Assembly (NCBI GenBank): GCA_029237695.1
Contig: CM055275.1
Span: forward strand, 3,722,160 to 3,786,159
Source: Conchocele bisecta
Taxonomy: Eukaryota > Mollusca > Bivalvia > Lucinida > Thyasiridae
DNA: 64,000 bases
Direction: 5' to 3'
The notes beneath the pieces were generated by a model that was not told the origin of the DNA, did no database searches, and saw only the letters and a program-made list of their open reading frames with translations. Shown piece by piece: positions 10,206-20,621 of the stretch. The position numbers and the translations under genes were made by a program. How positions within the stretch are numbered: the stretch's first letter is position 1; every line of letters begins with the position of its first letter.

Positions 10206-10445
10206 CCTGCGATTCTCTTACCAAGAATTGCAGTCCAGCGGTCCTTGAATTGCAATTCTTCACCTTTGAAATTTCAGTCTAATTACGGTCCAAACGCGGT
10301 CCCGTTTTTGCGGTCATTCTTTCGCGGTCCAGTTTGTGCGGTCATTCTTTCGCGATACCGTTTGTGCGGTAATTCTTTCGCTATTTGCGGTAAAAACTTA
10401 GCGTTACGCGTACCAAACGCGGTCTCTGCTGCGGTCTAGCGGTCA
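10206..10445. repeat. left subterminal repeat region
   Basis: After the TIR, GCGGTCATTCTTTCGCGGTC-type motifs recur four to five times at about 30-bp spacing (10,290-10,390), plus AATTGCAATTC. Repeated subterminal motifs are typical transposase-binding regions in hAT-like and other DNA transposons; that role here is inference. Confidence 0.7.
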
Positions 10446-10708
10446 AGGTTTCGCCGTACCGATGGATTCCAATAACAGGCTATTTTCGCATATTTTCCTT
10501 TAGTTTATCGACAAAAACAGCCTGATGTAGGTGGAATTTAAATTAAAAAATGTTTACGTCCATGATACCTACATACCGCCGCCTAAATTGGCAGAAAAAA
10601 ACAACAACAAAGTCATGTACGAAATATTCGTTTCATTTCTATTTTCGATGTAAACACTTTACACACCCGGTCTGAAACGAGTGCGCTCCCATTTTCCAAC
10701 AATCCAAC

Positions 10709-10890
10709 ATGGCGTCAACTGGCAGAATGTATTCGTTAGAAATGAAGAATGAAATTATTCATTTCCATGGTCTTGGTCAGAGTGTATCGGAGATATGTAG
10801 AAGTTTGAAGTCCGTTCACGGTTATCAAACAACACGACAGGGTGTGCGGGGCTTCATCAACAGGGTTTTGACGACTGGGATGATTCACAG
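10709..10890 (+). pseudogene. Tc1/IS630-like transposase, putative exon 1 (HTH)
   Basis: The ORF begins MASTGRMYSLEMKNEIIHFH and encodes a helix-turn-helix-type segment (GLGQSVSEICRSLKS, about residues 22-36), as at the N-terminus of Tc1/IS630-like transposases. The ATG lies in AACATGGCG, a good eukaryotic start context. The next exon-like block (from 12,839) continues in the same frame if exon 1 ends at CACAG (10890). The bases there are ATAACT, one change (G to A) from a normal GTAACT donor. Either the donor is mutated or the ORF simply ends at the in-frame stop just after. No other transposase exon was found between the two. Confidence 0.55.
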
Positions 10891-12319
10891 ATAACTTGAA
10901 CTGGCATAAAATTTGGTAAACATGCCATGGTAAATGGTAAAATTTTAATACAAATCTAGAGACCAAGGCAACGTCACATCTCTCTCCACCCTCTCTCCAC
11001 ATCCCCGTCTTCACCACTACTAGACGTTATGTAATTTGCGGTTCTGGTGTCTTTGAGAGGACCTCACCGTTGGCGCTAGACTAGAATTCCATGTCTATTA
11101 ATCGCTGTTAATAGACTAGAGTCGGTCCTACATGTATGCCACATAATAGCGGTTTTCAAAATCGATGTTTATTTACACACTTGTCATAAATGCGCCAATA
11201 AATGCGTACCGGTACATATTTGCGTTAATTTGCGTACAGGGTGATAGACATAATGATTATATACCATTACATGTAATACACAATATTTCATAATTAGTCC
11301 CTATTCTCATGGATCCGTGCCCCTAAGTACATACATTCATATTGTGTGTTATATTCTGATTAATTCCTGAAAATGTATACATCAACATAAAGTTCAAACA
11401 CTTGACTATGAGTGCACATAAGGAATTCACCAAAAGTGTTGTGTATGCAAGTCTGAGTCCCTAGAATTAACCCACCCAAGTCGCCTAATTGATCTTGAAA
11501 CTTCTCATCAGGTTCGTGCCCTACAACTTTCTGCACATTTGAGCGACATTCCTTGATCATTCATACAATAAAGAAGTGTTGCTGCCTAGATGCATCAAAT
11601 GTAAATATGGTGAAGTCCAGATTCATCTAGAAATCAACATATATCACATTGTATGCATCATTTGCGAACAGACCCCCTTCAGATTAAGGGAGTATGAAGA
11701 AAAATCACATAATATGTGGTAAATCACAACTGTATGTAACTGTAGCTTATAAAGCCATGGGAAACAACATGAACAACTGTGTTAAGTTCATTTTCAATTA
11801 ACACTATTCTTAGAATATGCTTATTCACTTGTTTTCTAGGGGCACGAATCAATGAGATTGCACGAATACATGAGAATTGGGGCTACTTAGTCCATAATCA
11901 TATCAGTTACCCATTAATTAATCGTTAAACTTGGGAAACCATGTTGACCTAAATCCGCTCGGACAATTCTACCTTCGACAATAATACGCGACCAATCAAA
12001 TTAAACCATGGACAGGAGGTCATGAACTTGCCACATGTATGCGTGTCAAATGTCACGTGGCGATGTTTACGAAAGCATTTTCATAAATTTTCCACTGGCA
12101 AAAACAGTTGACCGGAACATGTCTTTGTGTCGCCTACCGTTAGCAAACAGTTGTTTATTACAATATATTCCAGCCGTATCGTGATACGTAATCCCATAAC
12201 TCTCACCTCCGGGTTACGTCATTTTGCTTCGGAATACCCAAAATCTCTAAAAAAAACAGTACCGGCGAAAGTTAATTATTTGTTACGGGAATCTTCCGGA
12301 GGAACGTTGGCATACCCAT
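10891..12319. other. putative intron, no recognisable feature
   Basis: No family-level repeat or coding signal was recognised. If the exon model is right this is part of a ~1.95-kb intron reaching 12,838. Confidence 0.35.
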
Positions 12320-12655
12320 AATCTCAGCAACCGTACGTCAGATTGAGTCGAAACTTCATATAGTTATGTTTATTAATCATCAATTATCATCCATATATTC
12401 TAGTTAATAATTACAATTTACAACTGCCATTTATACAGATATAATCATTCAGTAATAATTGATTTACTGACAGTGTCGACGCTGTCTGGATGTAATTATT
12501 ATGCAGGTGATGCAAACTATTTTTACATTGTTTATATATATTAAATGCATCATGTGCATTGCCAAAATCTGCATTTTTATCCACATCTCATTACCGTAAG
12601 TATGATCATTGCACAACAAAAAATATGTTCACAGAATAAACATGATAAATAGTTT
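12320..12655. repeat. 180-bp-repeat fragment plus diverged D fragment
   Basis: 12,320-12,400 has ATAATCTCAGCAACCGTACG and TCGAAACTTCATAT as in the 331-812 repeat. 12,430-12,640 (CAGATATAATCATTCAGTAA, AGTATGATCATTGCACA) matches the interior of D in the orientation seen at 47,930-48,130. Both lack ends. Confidence 0.55.
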
Positions 12656-12838
12656 TCAAGAAATACGTTAACATTTGAGTTGGTACATTCCAGAATAGTT
12701 GTATCTTCTTGGAAATGATTCACATGGGAAAATAGTAAGCAGGCATTTCAGAATGTGGTTAATAATCTGCCAATCACTCCACACTGTCGGGAAGAAATTG
12801 ATATAATAGTAACACATTTCTATTTGATTTCTTGACAG

Positions 12839-13237
12839 ACAACGTAAGAGTGACATGCCAGCCCAGCAAAAGGTCACAGACGTACACCTCCAGTTCTTGG
12901 ACATGTGGATGGAGGACAACCCAGAGCCCTCCAGAAACGCTTTGACACTACCTTCCGGCTGCACATCTCCATCAGCAGGTTGAAGTACTTCCGGAAATCG
13001 TTGGGCTGGCAGTCACGACGGATGAAGTATTGCCAGCTCATTTCCCACGTCAACAAGCGTTTCCGACTGAACTGGTGCCTGGAGGCCTTACTTCGGAGGG
13101 AGACCTTTGCCAACGTCATATTCACAGATGAGACATCGATTGAGCTGTCCTCCTCTGGGCGGCTCTTCTTCTACAAGCATCAATCAGCACTGCAGAACTT
13201 GCCTCGGAAGGCTCCAAAGCCCAAACATGCATACAAG
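12839..13237 (+). pseudogene. Tc1/IS630-like transposase, putative exon 2 (DDE)
   Basis: A pyrimidine-rich acceptor, TTTGATTTCTTGACAG, precedes 12,839. The frame continuing from exon 1 reads QRKSDMPAQQKVTDVHLQFL and on to about 12,930. There the frame shifts (net loss of one base or gain of two) into ALQKRFDTTFRLHISISRLK, then KSLGWQSRRMKYCQLISHVN. The stretch VIFTDETSIEL holds the first catalytic Asp (FTD) of the DDE domain. The exon ends at KHAYK with a canonical donor AAG|GTAAAT at 13,237/13,238. The remaining catalytic Asp and Asp/Glu were not found downstream, so the domain is incomplete. The frameshift and missing 3' part argue for a decayed copy. Whether it was autonomous or domesticated cannot be told. 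Confidence 0.65.
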
Positions 13238-13526
13238 GTAAATGTACTTAAAGATAGTGGCCCACTGGCTTGGATAATCATAGCTGCATTACCGTTTCGG
13301 ATCTCTACTGATTTTCATAATGGTCGCTCTACCATTATTATCTACAATTCTGATTATATGTGTCATTTAATAATTCATGGTATCATTGTGTATCGTTCTT
13401 GCCACAACCGGTTGATGGGAGTGTGATTTGCAAAATAAAATAGTTTCCTGATTTACATGGTTTGGCCCTCATGTACTATTTTGGCTCGATGTTATTGATT
13501 CAATTCAACTGCTGCATACTATCATA
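13238..13526. other. putative intron remnant
   Basis: It starts with the donor GTAAATGT and has no further coding resemblance. Confidence 0.35.
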
Positions 13527-13961
13527 AGCAGAGTTACGAATCCTTCCATAGGCTTCCCTAGCAGAGTAGCGAATCAAATCTGATTCGCACTTTGGCTGTT
13601 AATTACAGCATATTGTCTAGAATTTTCAACAGAGATAAATGTTAGCATTAATTTATAAAAGCAAAACAAACTGGTCTAAATTCTTAAACAATTGTTATCA
13701 TTGTGGTAGGTCTAGAAGATTAAATATAGCATTTTCAGTAACTGGACCCCAATATATATTTTACATTTAGATTTCGGTTGCCACTGACCGGGTCATTTTA
13801 AGATGCTAAGTTAATTTTACACACAATGCCATCTATATCTTTAAATTTATTACAAAACTGTTGTAATATGGTCCTAATTAACATAATACTGACCTTAAGT
13901 TTTGTGGAAACATATATAACATATGCTGTAATTATCCTATGGAAGGATTCGTAACTCTGCT
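13527..13961. mobile_element. MITE with 26-bp perfect TIRs and TA duplication
   Basis: The ends start AGCAGAGTTACGAATCCTTC and are identical over 26 bp (13527-13552 and 13936-13961). TA lies immediately outside on both sides, as expected for Tc1/mariner-type insertion. It is 435 bp, non-coding, and inserted inside the 5.1-kb element. Confidence 0.85.
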
Positions 13962-14028
13962 TAGAGCAGTTACGTGTTCGCAACTAATGTATCATATGTA
14001 TAAATATTGAGCAATTGGCAAAACTGTT

Positions 14029-14080
14029 ATCCGGGTATGGAAGGTCTTCGAGCCAATTCCCACCCTTAAATATAAGCTTC
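14029..14080. repeat. short repeat shared with 20,622-20,680
   Basis: CGGGTATGGAAG-RT-(n)-GAGCCAATTCCCACCCTT-AATATAAGC occurs at both loci, otherwise in different contexts. Confidence 0.6.
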
Positions 14081-14196
14081 ATCAGCAAAACTGTTGAGAA
14101 GTTACTGTAGAGTACTAACGCAAATTTCTAAATGATTTGACCTGGACGATCAAGGCCGCATTGGTGTGCTATATAATGAAAATATGGATGATGATG

Positions 14197-14310
14197 ATAC
14201 ATGAAGTTTCAAGTCAATCTGACTTAAATTATGGATGCAGAGATACAATGTAATCATAATGGGTACCCCGAAAACTTTACCCAAATGGGACGGACGGAAT
14301 GCAACAAAAA
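14197..14310 (-). repeat. inverted fragment of the 180-bp repeat
   Basis: ATGAAGTTTCAAGTCAATCT and GCAGAGATACAATG correspond in reverse complement to the first unit at 360-390. GGGACGGACGGAATGC follows. Confidence 0.6.
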
Positions 14311-15044
14311 TATATATAAATCTCGGCATACTTTGTATGTCTAGCTAGAAATGGACCAAAAAATGTACTTATTACAACATGCTTGGAGTTTATCACTTAA
14401 AATGGTGTGTTTGAACTTTGGTTGATATATTTCATCAACAGTCATACATTGGAAATGCCGGAGGTCCTCAAATGGCACCAGCACCTTTTCATGCATCAGG
14501 TGGGGAGCTTGTTTGCATACATATACGATTCATTTAATTACGTGCATACCATAGTAAGGTCTGGCGCTTCTTTCTTCCTCCTTTGTCGAAATTAAAGACC
14601 ATCCGGTTATTGGTCTAATTTCATAAACAATGTTAACTGCCATGAACACACATAAAGCGGATATAACAATTTGAGTTCAAGCAACGTAACATGATTCTAG
14701 TCATGCTACGGGTTATTTCATTAAATCAGATAGAGTATATTCAAAAATGGTTGAAATTATACCAAACTCAAATGCAAAAAAAATTCCCAATAGGCGGCTA
14801 TTACGTTGCCTTGATACGCAAGAGGGCAAACTTGATTAAGCTAAAATTGCGTTTGGAAAGACTCGTCCGGGACATCCCTGATTACGATAAACAAAATGTT
14901 AATAATATGTGAAATATATACACCTAATTCTACTATTTATGTATATTTTATTGGATTTTAAATGGCTAAATACAGATAGGAAAATATATCTTTTCGTCAG
15001 AAAAAAACAACTATTTCGATTTTATTGCCGCATTGGTCAAGCAG

Positions 15045-15302
15045 AGCGGTCCGCTGGTTTGACCGCAGAGCGCAGCGTAAAGCGGTCATTCTTTCGCAGT
15101 TTAAAGAAAAAAGGTGCGTAAACTGCAATTAAAATCGGAGCGCAGCGCTAACTGCGCTATAAGTATTGCAATTCCGCAACCAACTCTTTGGACCGCAGTC
15201 ACATGATTGCAGTCCGATTGCGGTCCAATTGCAATTAATGGGAACGCGAATTGCAATCCTGCGCTCCAGGAATTGCAATTCGCATGGTAAGAGAATCGCA
15301 GG
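15045..15302. repeat. right subterminal repeat region of the 5.1-kb element
   Basis: GCGGTC, GACCGCAG, AAGCGGTCATTCTTTCGC and AATTGCAATTC motifs mirror the left end. The array is longer and more degenerate than on the left. It ends with the 18-bp TIR. Confidence 0.7.
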
Positions 15303-15603
15303 CCACTCTGTAGATACAGGGCATAATGCAATAGTACGGACGTAAAAAAAACAATTTGTTCCCAATTGTTATAAGTACATCGTCGAATCAGGTGAGACGG
15401 GCTGAAATAGATGCAAACTTTGAAACGTTTATAACATACATACGTATAACATTATTGCATTAATATGCTATAGTCCTTTAAGTCATACATTAATAATGAT
15501 GTTAAAAGTATTTGCTAAGACAATGGTGATACTTTATGACATAATATTTACACTGCCTTATATTCATAATGGAATCTCCCATATAACGCAAATCATAAAT
15601 TGT
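15303..15603. other. no recognisable feature
   Basis: AT-rich, with no repeat family or coding signal seen. Confidence 0.35.
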
Positions 15604-15788
15604 AGGAATGAATGGCCTTTTTGTGGAATTTATCGGGGTATAAACTTGGAAAAACCACTTTCGCAATTGGCGATAAAAATAAACAATTGGCATAAAAAAT
15701 ACAATTTTCGAAAAATATATTTTTTTTTTTTTTCGAAAATTGTAATTTTTTATCACCAATTGTTTATTTTTATCCCATTGGCTAATAT
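15604..15788. mobile_element. K-family fold-back inside a Z-family copy
   Basis: GGAATGAATGGCCTTTTTGT-GGAATTTATCGGGG (Z) runs to TTGGAAAAA, then CCACTTTCGCAATTGGCGAT (K) and a palindrome around a poly-T centre ending TCCCATTGGC. Z restarts at 15,789. K is complete at 38,797-38,949. Confidence 0.65.
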
Positions 15789-16129
15789 AGGAATGAATGG
15801 CCTTTTTGTGGAATTTATCGGGGTATAAACTTGGAAAAGTCGCGGGAATACTGGACGAAGGCCGGAAGGCCTCGTCCAGTATTCCCGCGACTTTTCCAAG
15901 TTTATATCCCCGATCAATTCAACAAAAAGGCCACTCATTCCTTATAATTCCAGCATTTGAAATAAATTCATCAAGAAAATGTGTTTATTTTCCGTTTTCT
16001 TAAGAATTATTTTAACTGCTCCTCACGGTTACGGAACGTAGTTCGGCGTGGGAGTTTACTGGGATATAACTTTTGGACAGAGACTTACTACGGGCCAATC
16101 AAATGTTAGGGAATTGTGTAAATATGTTT

Positions 16130-16550
16130 GTGCTGGAATTATATCACAGTACATCACAGTAGCCCCACGTGCGGTCGCGCGATGTTGTTGATTCGTTAAA
16201 GTTTGTTTGACGTCGTTAAAATGCATGACCTTCATCGTCGTTATCCATAACGTCACGCTATTGACCGGCAACGTCGCTGTTCCATGAATTGTGGATAAAC
16301 GACGTCAAACAATACGATTCCTATTTTTACGCCGTATTTGGATATTTACATCTTTGAAACTCTCAGAAAATGCAGTGTAAATATAAGTAATAAAACAATG
16401 GGCAGTTGCGTTTACTGTAGTATGAAAAACATTGGTCTGTTTAAAGATTGCGTGGAGTCATTCGGACTCCACGCACTTAAAACAGACCAAATGTGTTTCA
16501 TACTCCAGTAAATGCAACTGCCCATAGTGTTATTCCTTAAATACGTGTTC
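16130..16550. mobile_element. M-family repeat, long copy
   Basis: The upstream block CACGTGCGGTCGCGCGATG-TTGTTGATT is shared with 32,470-32,530. The fold-back GGGCAGTTGCGTTTACTG with stem AACATTGGTCTGTTTAAAG / CTTAAAACAGACCAAATG closes the element. Confidence 0.7.
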
Positions 16551-16788
16551 TACAACGTAAAAACAGGCTGCGTACCAGCAAATACATGTCAGTGTCACTA
16601 ACTATGTATTTACATGCGCATCATTTCCTTTATGTTAACTAGGAAACGAGAAGTGATCTCATATCATCGCAATGCTCCATAAACAAAAAGTCAAAACAAT
16701 AAAACAATAAAACAATTTAATTCACTTATTAACATCGTGACACACATGGTGTACATGGTGTACAATCCGAATATGCAGTACGTATGTA

Positions 16789-17156
16789 CAGTCGAACCTC
16801 CCCGAACGGTCACCTCTCTACAACAACACCCTCTCTATAACAGCCACTATTTTATATCCCAAATGGATGATTTCCTCTGTATCTAACCATTAGATTGCTG
16901 AGCACGAAACTTGTTGTCTGCTGTTACTTTTGCCATATTCTCAATAAAAACATGTTTTGACAGCATTTGAGAATCATTTCCATTGGAAATGATTCTAAAA
17001 TATTGCCAAAGCATGTTATTGATGAGAATTATTGAAAAATAATTAACAGCGGACGACAACATTTAGTTCAGCATTAACCTCCCTACAACAGCCACCTCTC
17101 TACAACAGCCAGTTTTGTATGTTCCCATGGGTGGCTGTTGTAGAGAGGTTGCACTG
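16789..17156. mobile_element. P-family pogo-like MITE, intact
   Basis: The ends are CAGTCGAACCTCC and GGTTGCACTG, with TA outside both (16,787-16,788 and 17,157-17,158). CAGT termini with a TA duplication fit the Tc1/mariner/pogo group; the assignment rests on ends only. Internal stem AGAATCATTTCCATTGGAAA. It is 368 bp with no coding capacity. Confidence 0.8.
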
Positions 17157-17639
17157 TACTAATAAACGACATATCATGAATATTTGCCAATAATTCCAGC
17201 ACAAAAATATTTACACAATTCTCTAACATTTGATTGGTCCGTAGCACGTCTCTGTCCAAAATCTATATCCCAGTAAACTCCCATGCCGAACTACTTTCCG
17301 TAACCGTCAAGCGCAGTTAAAATAATTCTTAAGAAAACGGAAAATAAACACATTTTCTTGATGAATTTATTTCAAATGCTGGAATTATAAGGATTGAATG
17401 GCATTTTTGTTGAATTTATCGGGGATATAAACTTGGAAGAGTCCTTCCGGATTTGTCCAGTATTCCCGCGACTTTTCCAAGTTTATACCCCATAAATTCC
17501 ACAAAAAGGCCATTCATTCCTATAGTAAACAATTCAAGTACGTGTGTCATGTGGTGTGCATGTAGACTTTGAGGAACGGCTGTGTTTGCTCAGTAAAGGT
17601 CAGTGACACCTGAAATGTCAACTCATAATCCATACTGAT

Positions 17640-18083
17640 CATGGGCGGATTCATGAGGGGGGGGCGGACCCGGCGCGCGCCCCCCCCCCAAAAAAAAAAA
17701 ATTCGCCGAGTAAATATTTTTTACAAGTTACAAGGCACGTTTCATGCCAAGTGCCATGTGTTCCATGCATTATTCGGTCGTTTTCTTATTGTTTCAAAAT
17801 TTAAACGTTTTCAATCAAAAATCATGTCTAAACATACTGTGACAGTGTCAATATTTGTGCTCCAAAATGCGCCAGAACGCAGGAAATGCGATGTAGATTT
17901 CCAAAATCTTCCGGGAGGAAAATGCCCCCGGACCCCCCTAGCGCTATCCCGAGCTCTGCTCAGTCGAATATTTTGCAATATTTGACTATATTATCGAACG
18001 AGCATAGCTCGTTCGATAATATAGTCAAGTATTGCAAAATAGTTACGCCCCCGCCCCCAACCCGAAATCCTAGATCCGCGCCT
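17640..18083. mobile_element. R-family G-rich-ended element
   Basis: The left end CATGGGCGGATTCATGAGG and right end (complement) CAGGCGCGGATCTAGGATTT are followed by G-tracts. A 72-bp palindrome, TATTTTGCAATATTTGACTA and complement, lies at 17,970-18,041. The 114-codon ORF across it reads low-complexity ends (GGRTRRAPPPQKKK) and is not supported as a gene. Confidence 0.65.
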
Positions 18084-18207
18084 GCTGATTGCAGGCACTT
18101 GAAACGATTAAACGATGCGCAGAAAGGTATATTATCAGTAAGTAAATAACCCGAGTTGTGTGACTGTCAAGACGCCCTGTGTGACAGCCAGATAATTCGG
18201 GTTAGTA

Positions 18208-18517
18208 CCAGTAACGTATTTCACCAACATTGCAAAGTATACTTATCTAGCTTAGTATACTTTGAGGGAGTAATAATTTATTTTTCCCGAAATGCATTAT
18301 TTCATATAGAACTAACGACTGCATATATTTGATGATTAAAAGTATGCAGAATTATTATATCGAATTTATTATATTATCACAGCCAAAATGGCTGTGATAA
18401 TGTAATAAATTCCGCATAATAAAAATTAATAAATTCATCCTTAAATTGAAAATTTCTTCCTCAAAGTGTACTTAGCAAGAAAATTATACTTTGCAATGTT
18501 GGTGAAATAGGCTACTG
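18208..18517. mobile_element. C-family MITE, full copy
   Basis: It runs from CCAGTAACGTATTTCACC to GGTGAAATAGGCTACTG, with the intact palindrome CACAGCCAAAATGGCTGTG at the centre. About 310 bp. Confidence 0.9.
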
Positions 18518-18828
18518 ATAAGATGATAAGAAATTTCTGTACGCGACCTTGCCACTGATGTATCGAATACATGTACCAGGTTTTTTATATCAAATATACT
18601 CTGCATTTTTTTTGTGAAAGAGGCTACTGATTATCACAAACCGTAGCCTTGGCATTTAACGTGATGAGGAGATCCAAGAAAATCGTCCTTAGGCTTGCTT
18701 TCTATGCAACTTCCTTGTTTTGATAGTTTATGAATAATTTAATGAGTTATTTCATTAGCTGTTAACTTGCCATTGTTTCGTGCCTGTGACACACATTTTA
18801 AGAATTTACGGGGTTTGAATTATCGCAC
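18518..18828. other. no recognisable feature
   Basis: No repeat or coding signal recognised. Confidence 0.35.
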
Positions 18829-19263
18829 TTAAAGGTACATTCCCACTCAGTAGACATAAACTGTTCTTTATAGGAATTAAATGTACAGTCCCACTCAGTA
18901 GACATAAACTGTTATGTATAGGAATTAAATGTACAGTCCCACTCAGTAGGCACAACATGTTGTTTATGTCAGAGACATCATCTGAGACATTTTCTGGCAA
19001 AATAAACATTCATTCACCATTACCCCACGTATTGATTGACATTATTATACATTTTATATCAGACGTAACCTTCCACACTGATATCAGGTGCCATAACCGT
19101 GTTTCCTTAAAATGTTAACGGAAATTACTATGTATACTCCCTATTTATTTGTTGATGTGCAATTATAATACTTTATAATTTGTCGAAAATATATATTAAT
19201 TATACACTTATTTAATTCATATAAAGAACAGTTTGTGCCTACTGAGTGGGCCTGTACCTTTAA
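18829..19263 (+). mobile_element. D-family MITE with triplicated left end
   Basis: The left end is present three times in 48-bp steps (18,829, 18,877, 18,925: TTAAAKGTACA-CCCACTCAGTAGRCA). The right end GCCTACTGAGTGGGCCTGTA-CCTTTAA closes at 19,263. The body matches other D copies. Confidence 0.9.
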
Positions 19264-19379
19264 ATACCCATATCGATGTTCGTTCACGATATACTGGCAC
19301 GAGTGTCTTAAGATATCATTAAAAAGGTGTTCTTCATTATTTTACATACAAATATATCTCGGATCGATGGAATTTACTG

Positions 19380-19441
19380 CTAGTAACATAAGGTCGTAAC
19401 TGCTATGCTTTAGCATAGCAGTTACGACCTTATGTTACTAG
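19380..19441. repeat. J-family perfect palindrome, variant copy
   Basis: It is 62 bp and complementary except for the central base pair. The stem reads CTAGTAACATAAGGTCGTAA then C, where the other two copies have G; the opposite arm carries the matching change. Confidence 0.95.
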
Positions 19442-19739
19442 CTGTGTGGCCAATATGAAGAACACTTCTATTTTTATATTTGCAAAATGCAAGGAATTCC
19501 TCTCTGGATTTCATGAGGTACGTACGTGAGGGATTGTTGCTAGGGAAAACGTGAGGGATGGTAACCTGGTAACAGGGTAACATAAAACTAACATTTTCAA
19601 ATTTAAATGGATCAATAGCAAACACGTTTTCAAAATAGCTGTTGACAATACGTAATTACCCGCATATACAAGGCCCTTATACACATGTGACCAGTGCATA
19701 TCCCGGATGATTATAACTTAGACTATACACTGAAGTAAC
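19442..19739. other. no recognisable feature
   Basis: AGAAGAACACTTC near 19,460 weakly mirrors AGGTGTTCTTC near 19,328, so the J palindrome may sit inside a longer decayed fold-back. Confidence 0.3.
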
Positions 19740-19740
19740 T

Positions 19741-20192
19741 ATGGAAGCGTCCTGGTGCCAATGCTAAAATATATTTATATTCTAATTAGGGGATACTGAC
19801 ACGTAATTATGAGATACTAAGTCCTAATTCGGAGATAGTAACTCCTAATTAGGATATAATATCTCCAAATTAGGAATTACTATCTCCTAATTAGGACACA
19901 GTAGCTACTCATTAGAACTTAGTATCGCCTAATTAGGAGTTAGCATCTCATAATTAGGAGTCAGTATCTCCTAATTAGGCGTTAGCATCTCCTAATTAGG
20001 ACATAAAACATTTGTAGCTTTGACACAGATAGTAAGTCCTAATTAGGAGATAGTAAATCCTAATTAGGAGATAGTAACTCCTAATAGTAAGTCCTAATTA
20101 GGAGATAGTAAGTCCTAATTAGGAGATAGTAGGTCCTAATTAGGAGATAATAACAAATAAATATTGTAGCATTGGCACATGGATGCTTCCAT
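19741..20192. mobile_element. TIR element with internal CCTAATTAGG array
   Basis: The ends ATGGAAGCGTCCTGGTGCCA and (complement) ATGGAAGCATCCATGTGCCA stay similar for about 35 bp. ACT flanks both sides. The interior (about 19,790-20,150) is a ~20-bp array of TCCTAATTAGGAGATAGTAA in which each unit holds the palindrome CCTAATTAGG. Confidence 0.8.
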
Positions 20193-20267
20193 ACTAAACT
20201 GACATAGGGGCATATCTGGATCTGTTTTGAAAAAAATAAATAAACAATCAAAAAAGTGGTTTTCATC

Positions 20268-20384
20268 ATGGCCCTGTGGAAAGTGGTTTAATAACAAGTA
20301 CTGAAACTTCCAGAAGCCTGAAATAAGCCAGCAGTCCTAGTATCATCACATATCTTCAATTAAACCACTTTACACAGGGCCATG
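20268..20384. mobile_element. small fold-back element, 117 bp
   Basis: CATGGCCCTGTGGAAAGTGG and its near-complement CCACTTTACACAGGGCCATG are separated by about 64 bp. A single arm of the same family occurs at 54,940-54,980. Confidence 0.8.
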
Positions 20385-20621
20385 ACTTTTTCATCGATGT
20401 GACGAAATTTGGTAATGATCCGACTAACGAATCGGGAGATATTCAAAATTTGGACACAATAGTTGACTACATTGTATAACGATATGACCTGTTCCTCAGA
20501 TTTTAAATCCAGTATTACTGAGTGCATAATAATATTTAGAAAAGCACACATCAACGGGGACCAGTTCTATCTGGTAATTCGGATGCAATAGCATTACATG
20601 TAAATGTCATCCGTAGAGGCT

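Larger units (their letters stand above)
10206..15302. mobile_element. 5.1-kb TIR-bounded interval, putative DNA transposon
   Basis: Perfect 18-bp inverted ends CCTGCGATTCTCTTACCA lie at 10206-10223 and 15285-15302. The subterminal regions are rich in GCGGTC, AATTGCAATTC and GCGGTCATTCTTTCGC motifs in opposite orientation. Flanks CACTCCC / CACTCTG (near positions 10,199 and 15,304) could be a decayed 7-bp duplication, offset by 1-2 bases from the TIR. Inside lie two Tc1-like transposase exons, a TA-flanked MITE and repeat fragments. The target-site form is unlike Tc1, so the exons may not belong to these ends. Confidence 0.6.
15789..17521. repeat. 1.7-kb inverted repeat, arms ~350 and ~330 bp
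   Basis: The left arm 15,789-16,140 and right arm 17,192-17,521 are reverse complements. Shared blocks include GAATGAATGGCCTTTTTGTG, AATTCATCAAGAAAATGTG and TTTGATTGGYCCGTAG. Each arm has its own inner fold-back near CCAGTATTCCCGCGACTTTT; the left one is complete (15,832-15,902) and the right one shortened. The ~1-kb spacer holds an M and a P element. Confidence 0.8.

Noticed and set aside
12668..13125. Minus-strand ORFs of 83-98 codons
   Set aside because: They are antisense shadows of the transposase exon 2 region.
14691..14912. 73-codon ORF (LIKLKLRLERLVRDIPDYDK) as a further transposase exon
   Set aside because: No match to the expected later DDE segments (no second catalytic Asp context), so not joined to the transposase model.
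17641..18149. Two plus-strand ORFs of 87-114 codons
   Set aside because: They cover the G/C-tract end and body of an R-family element; composition and palindromes explain them.
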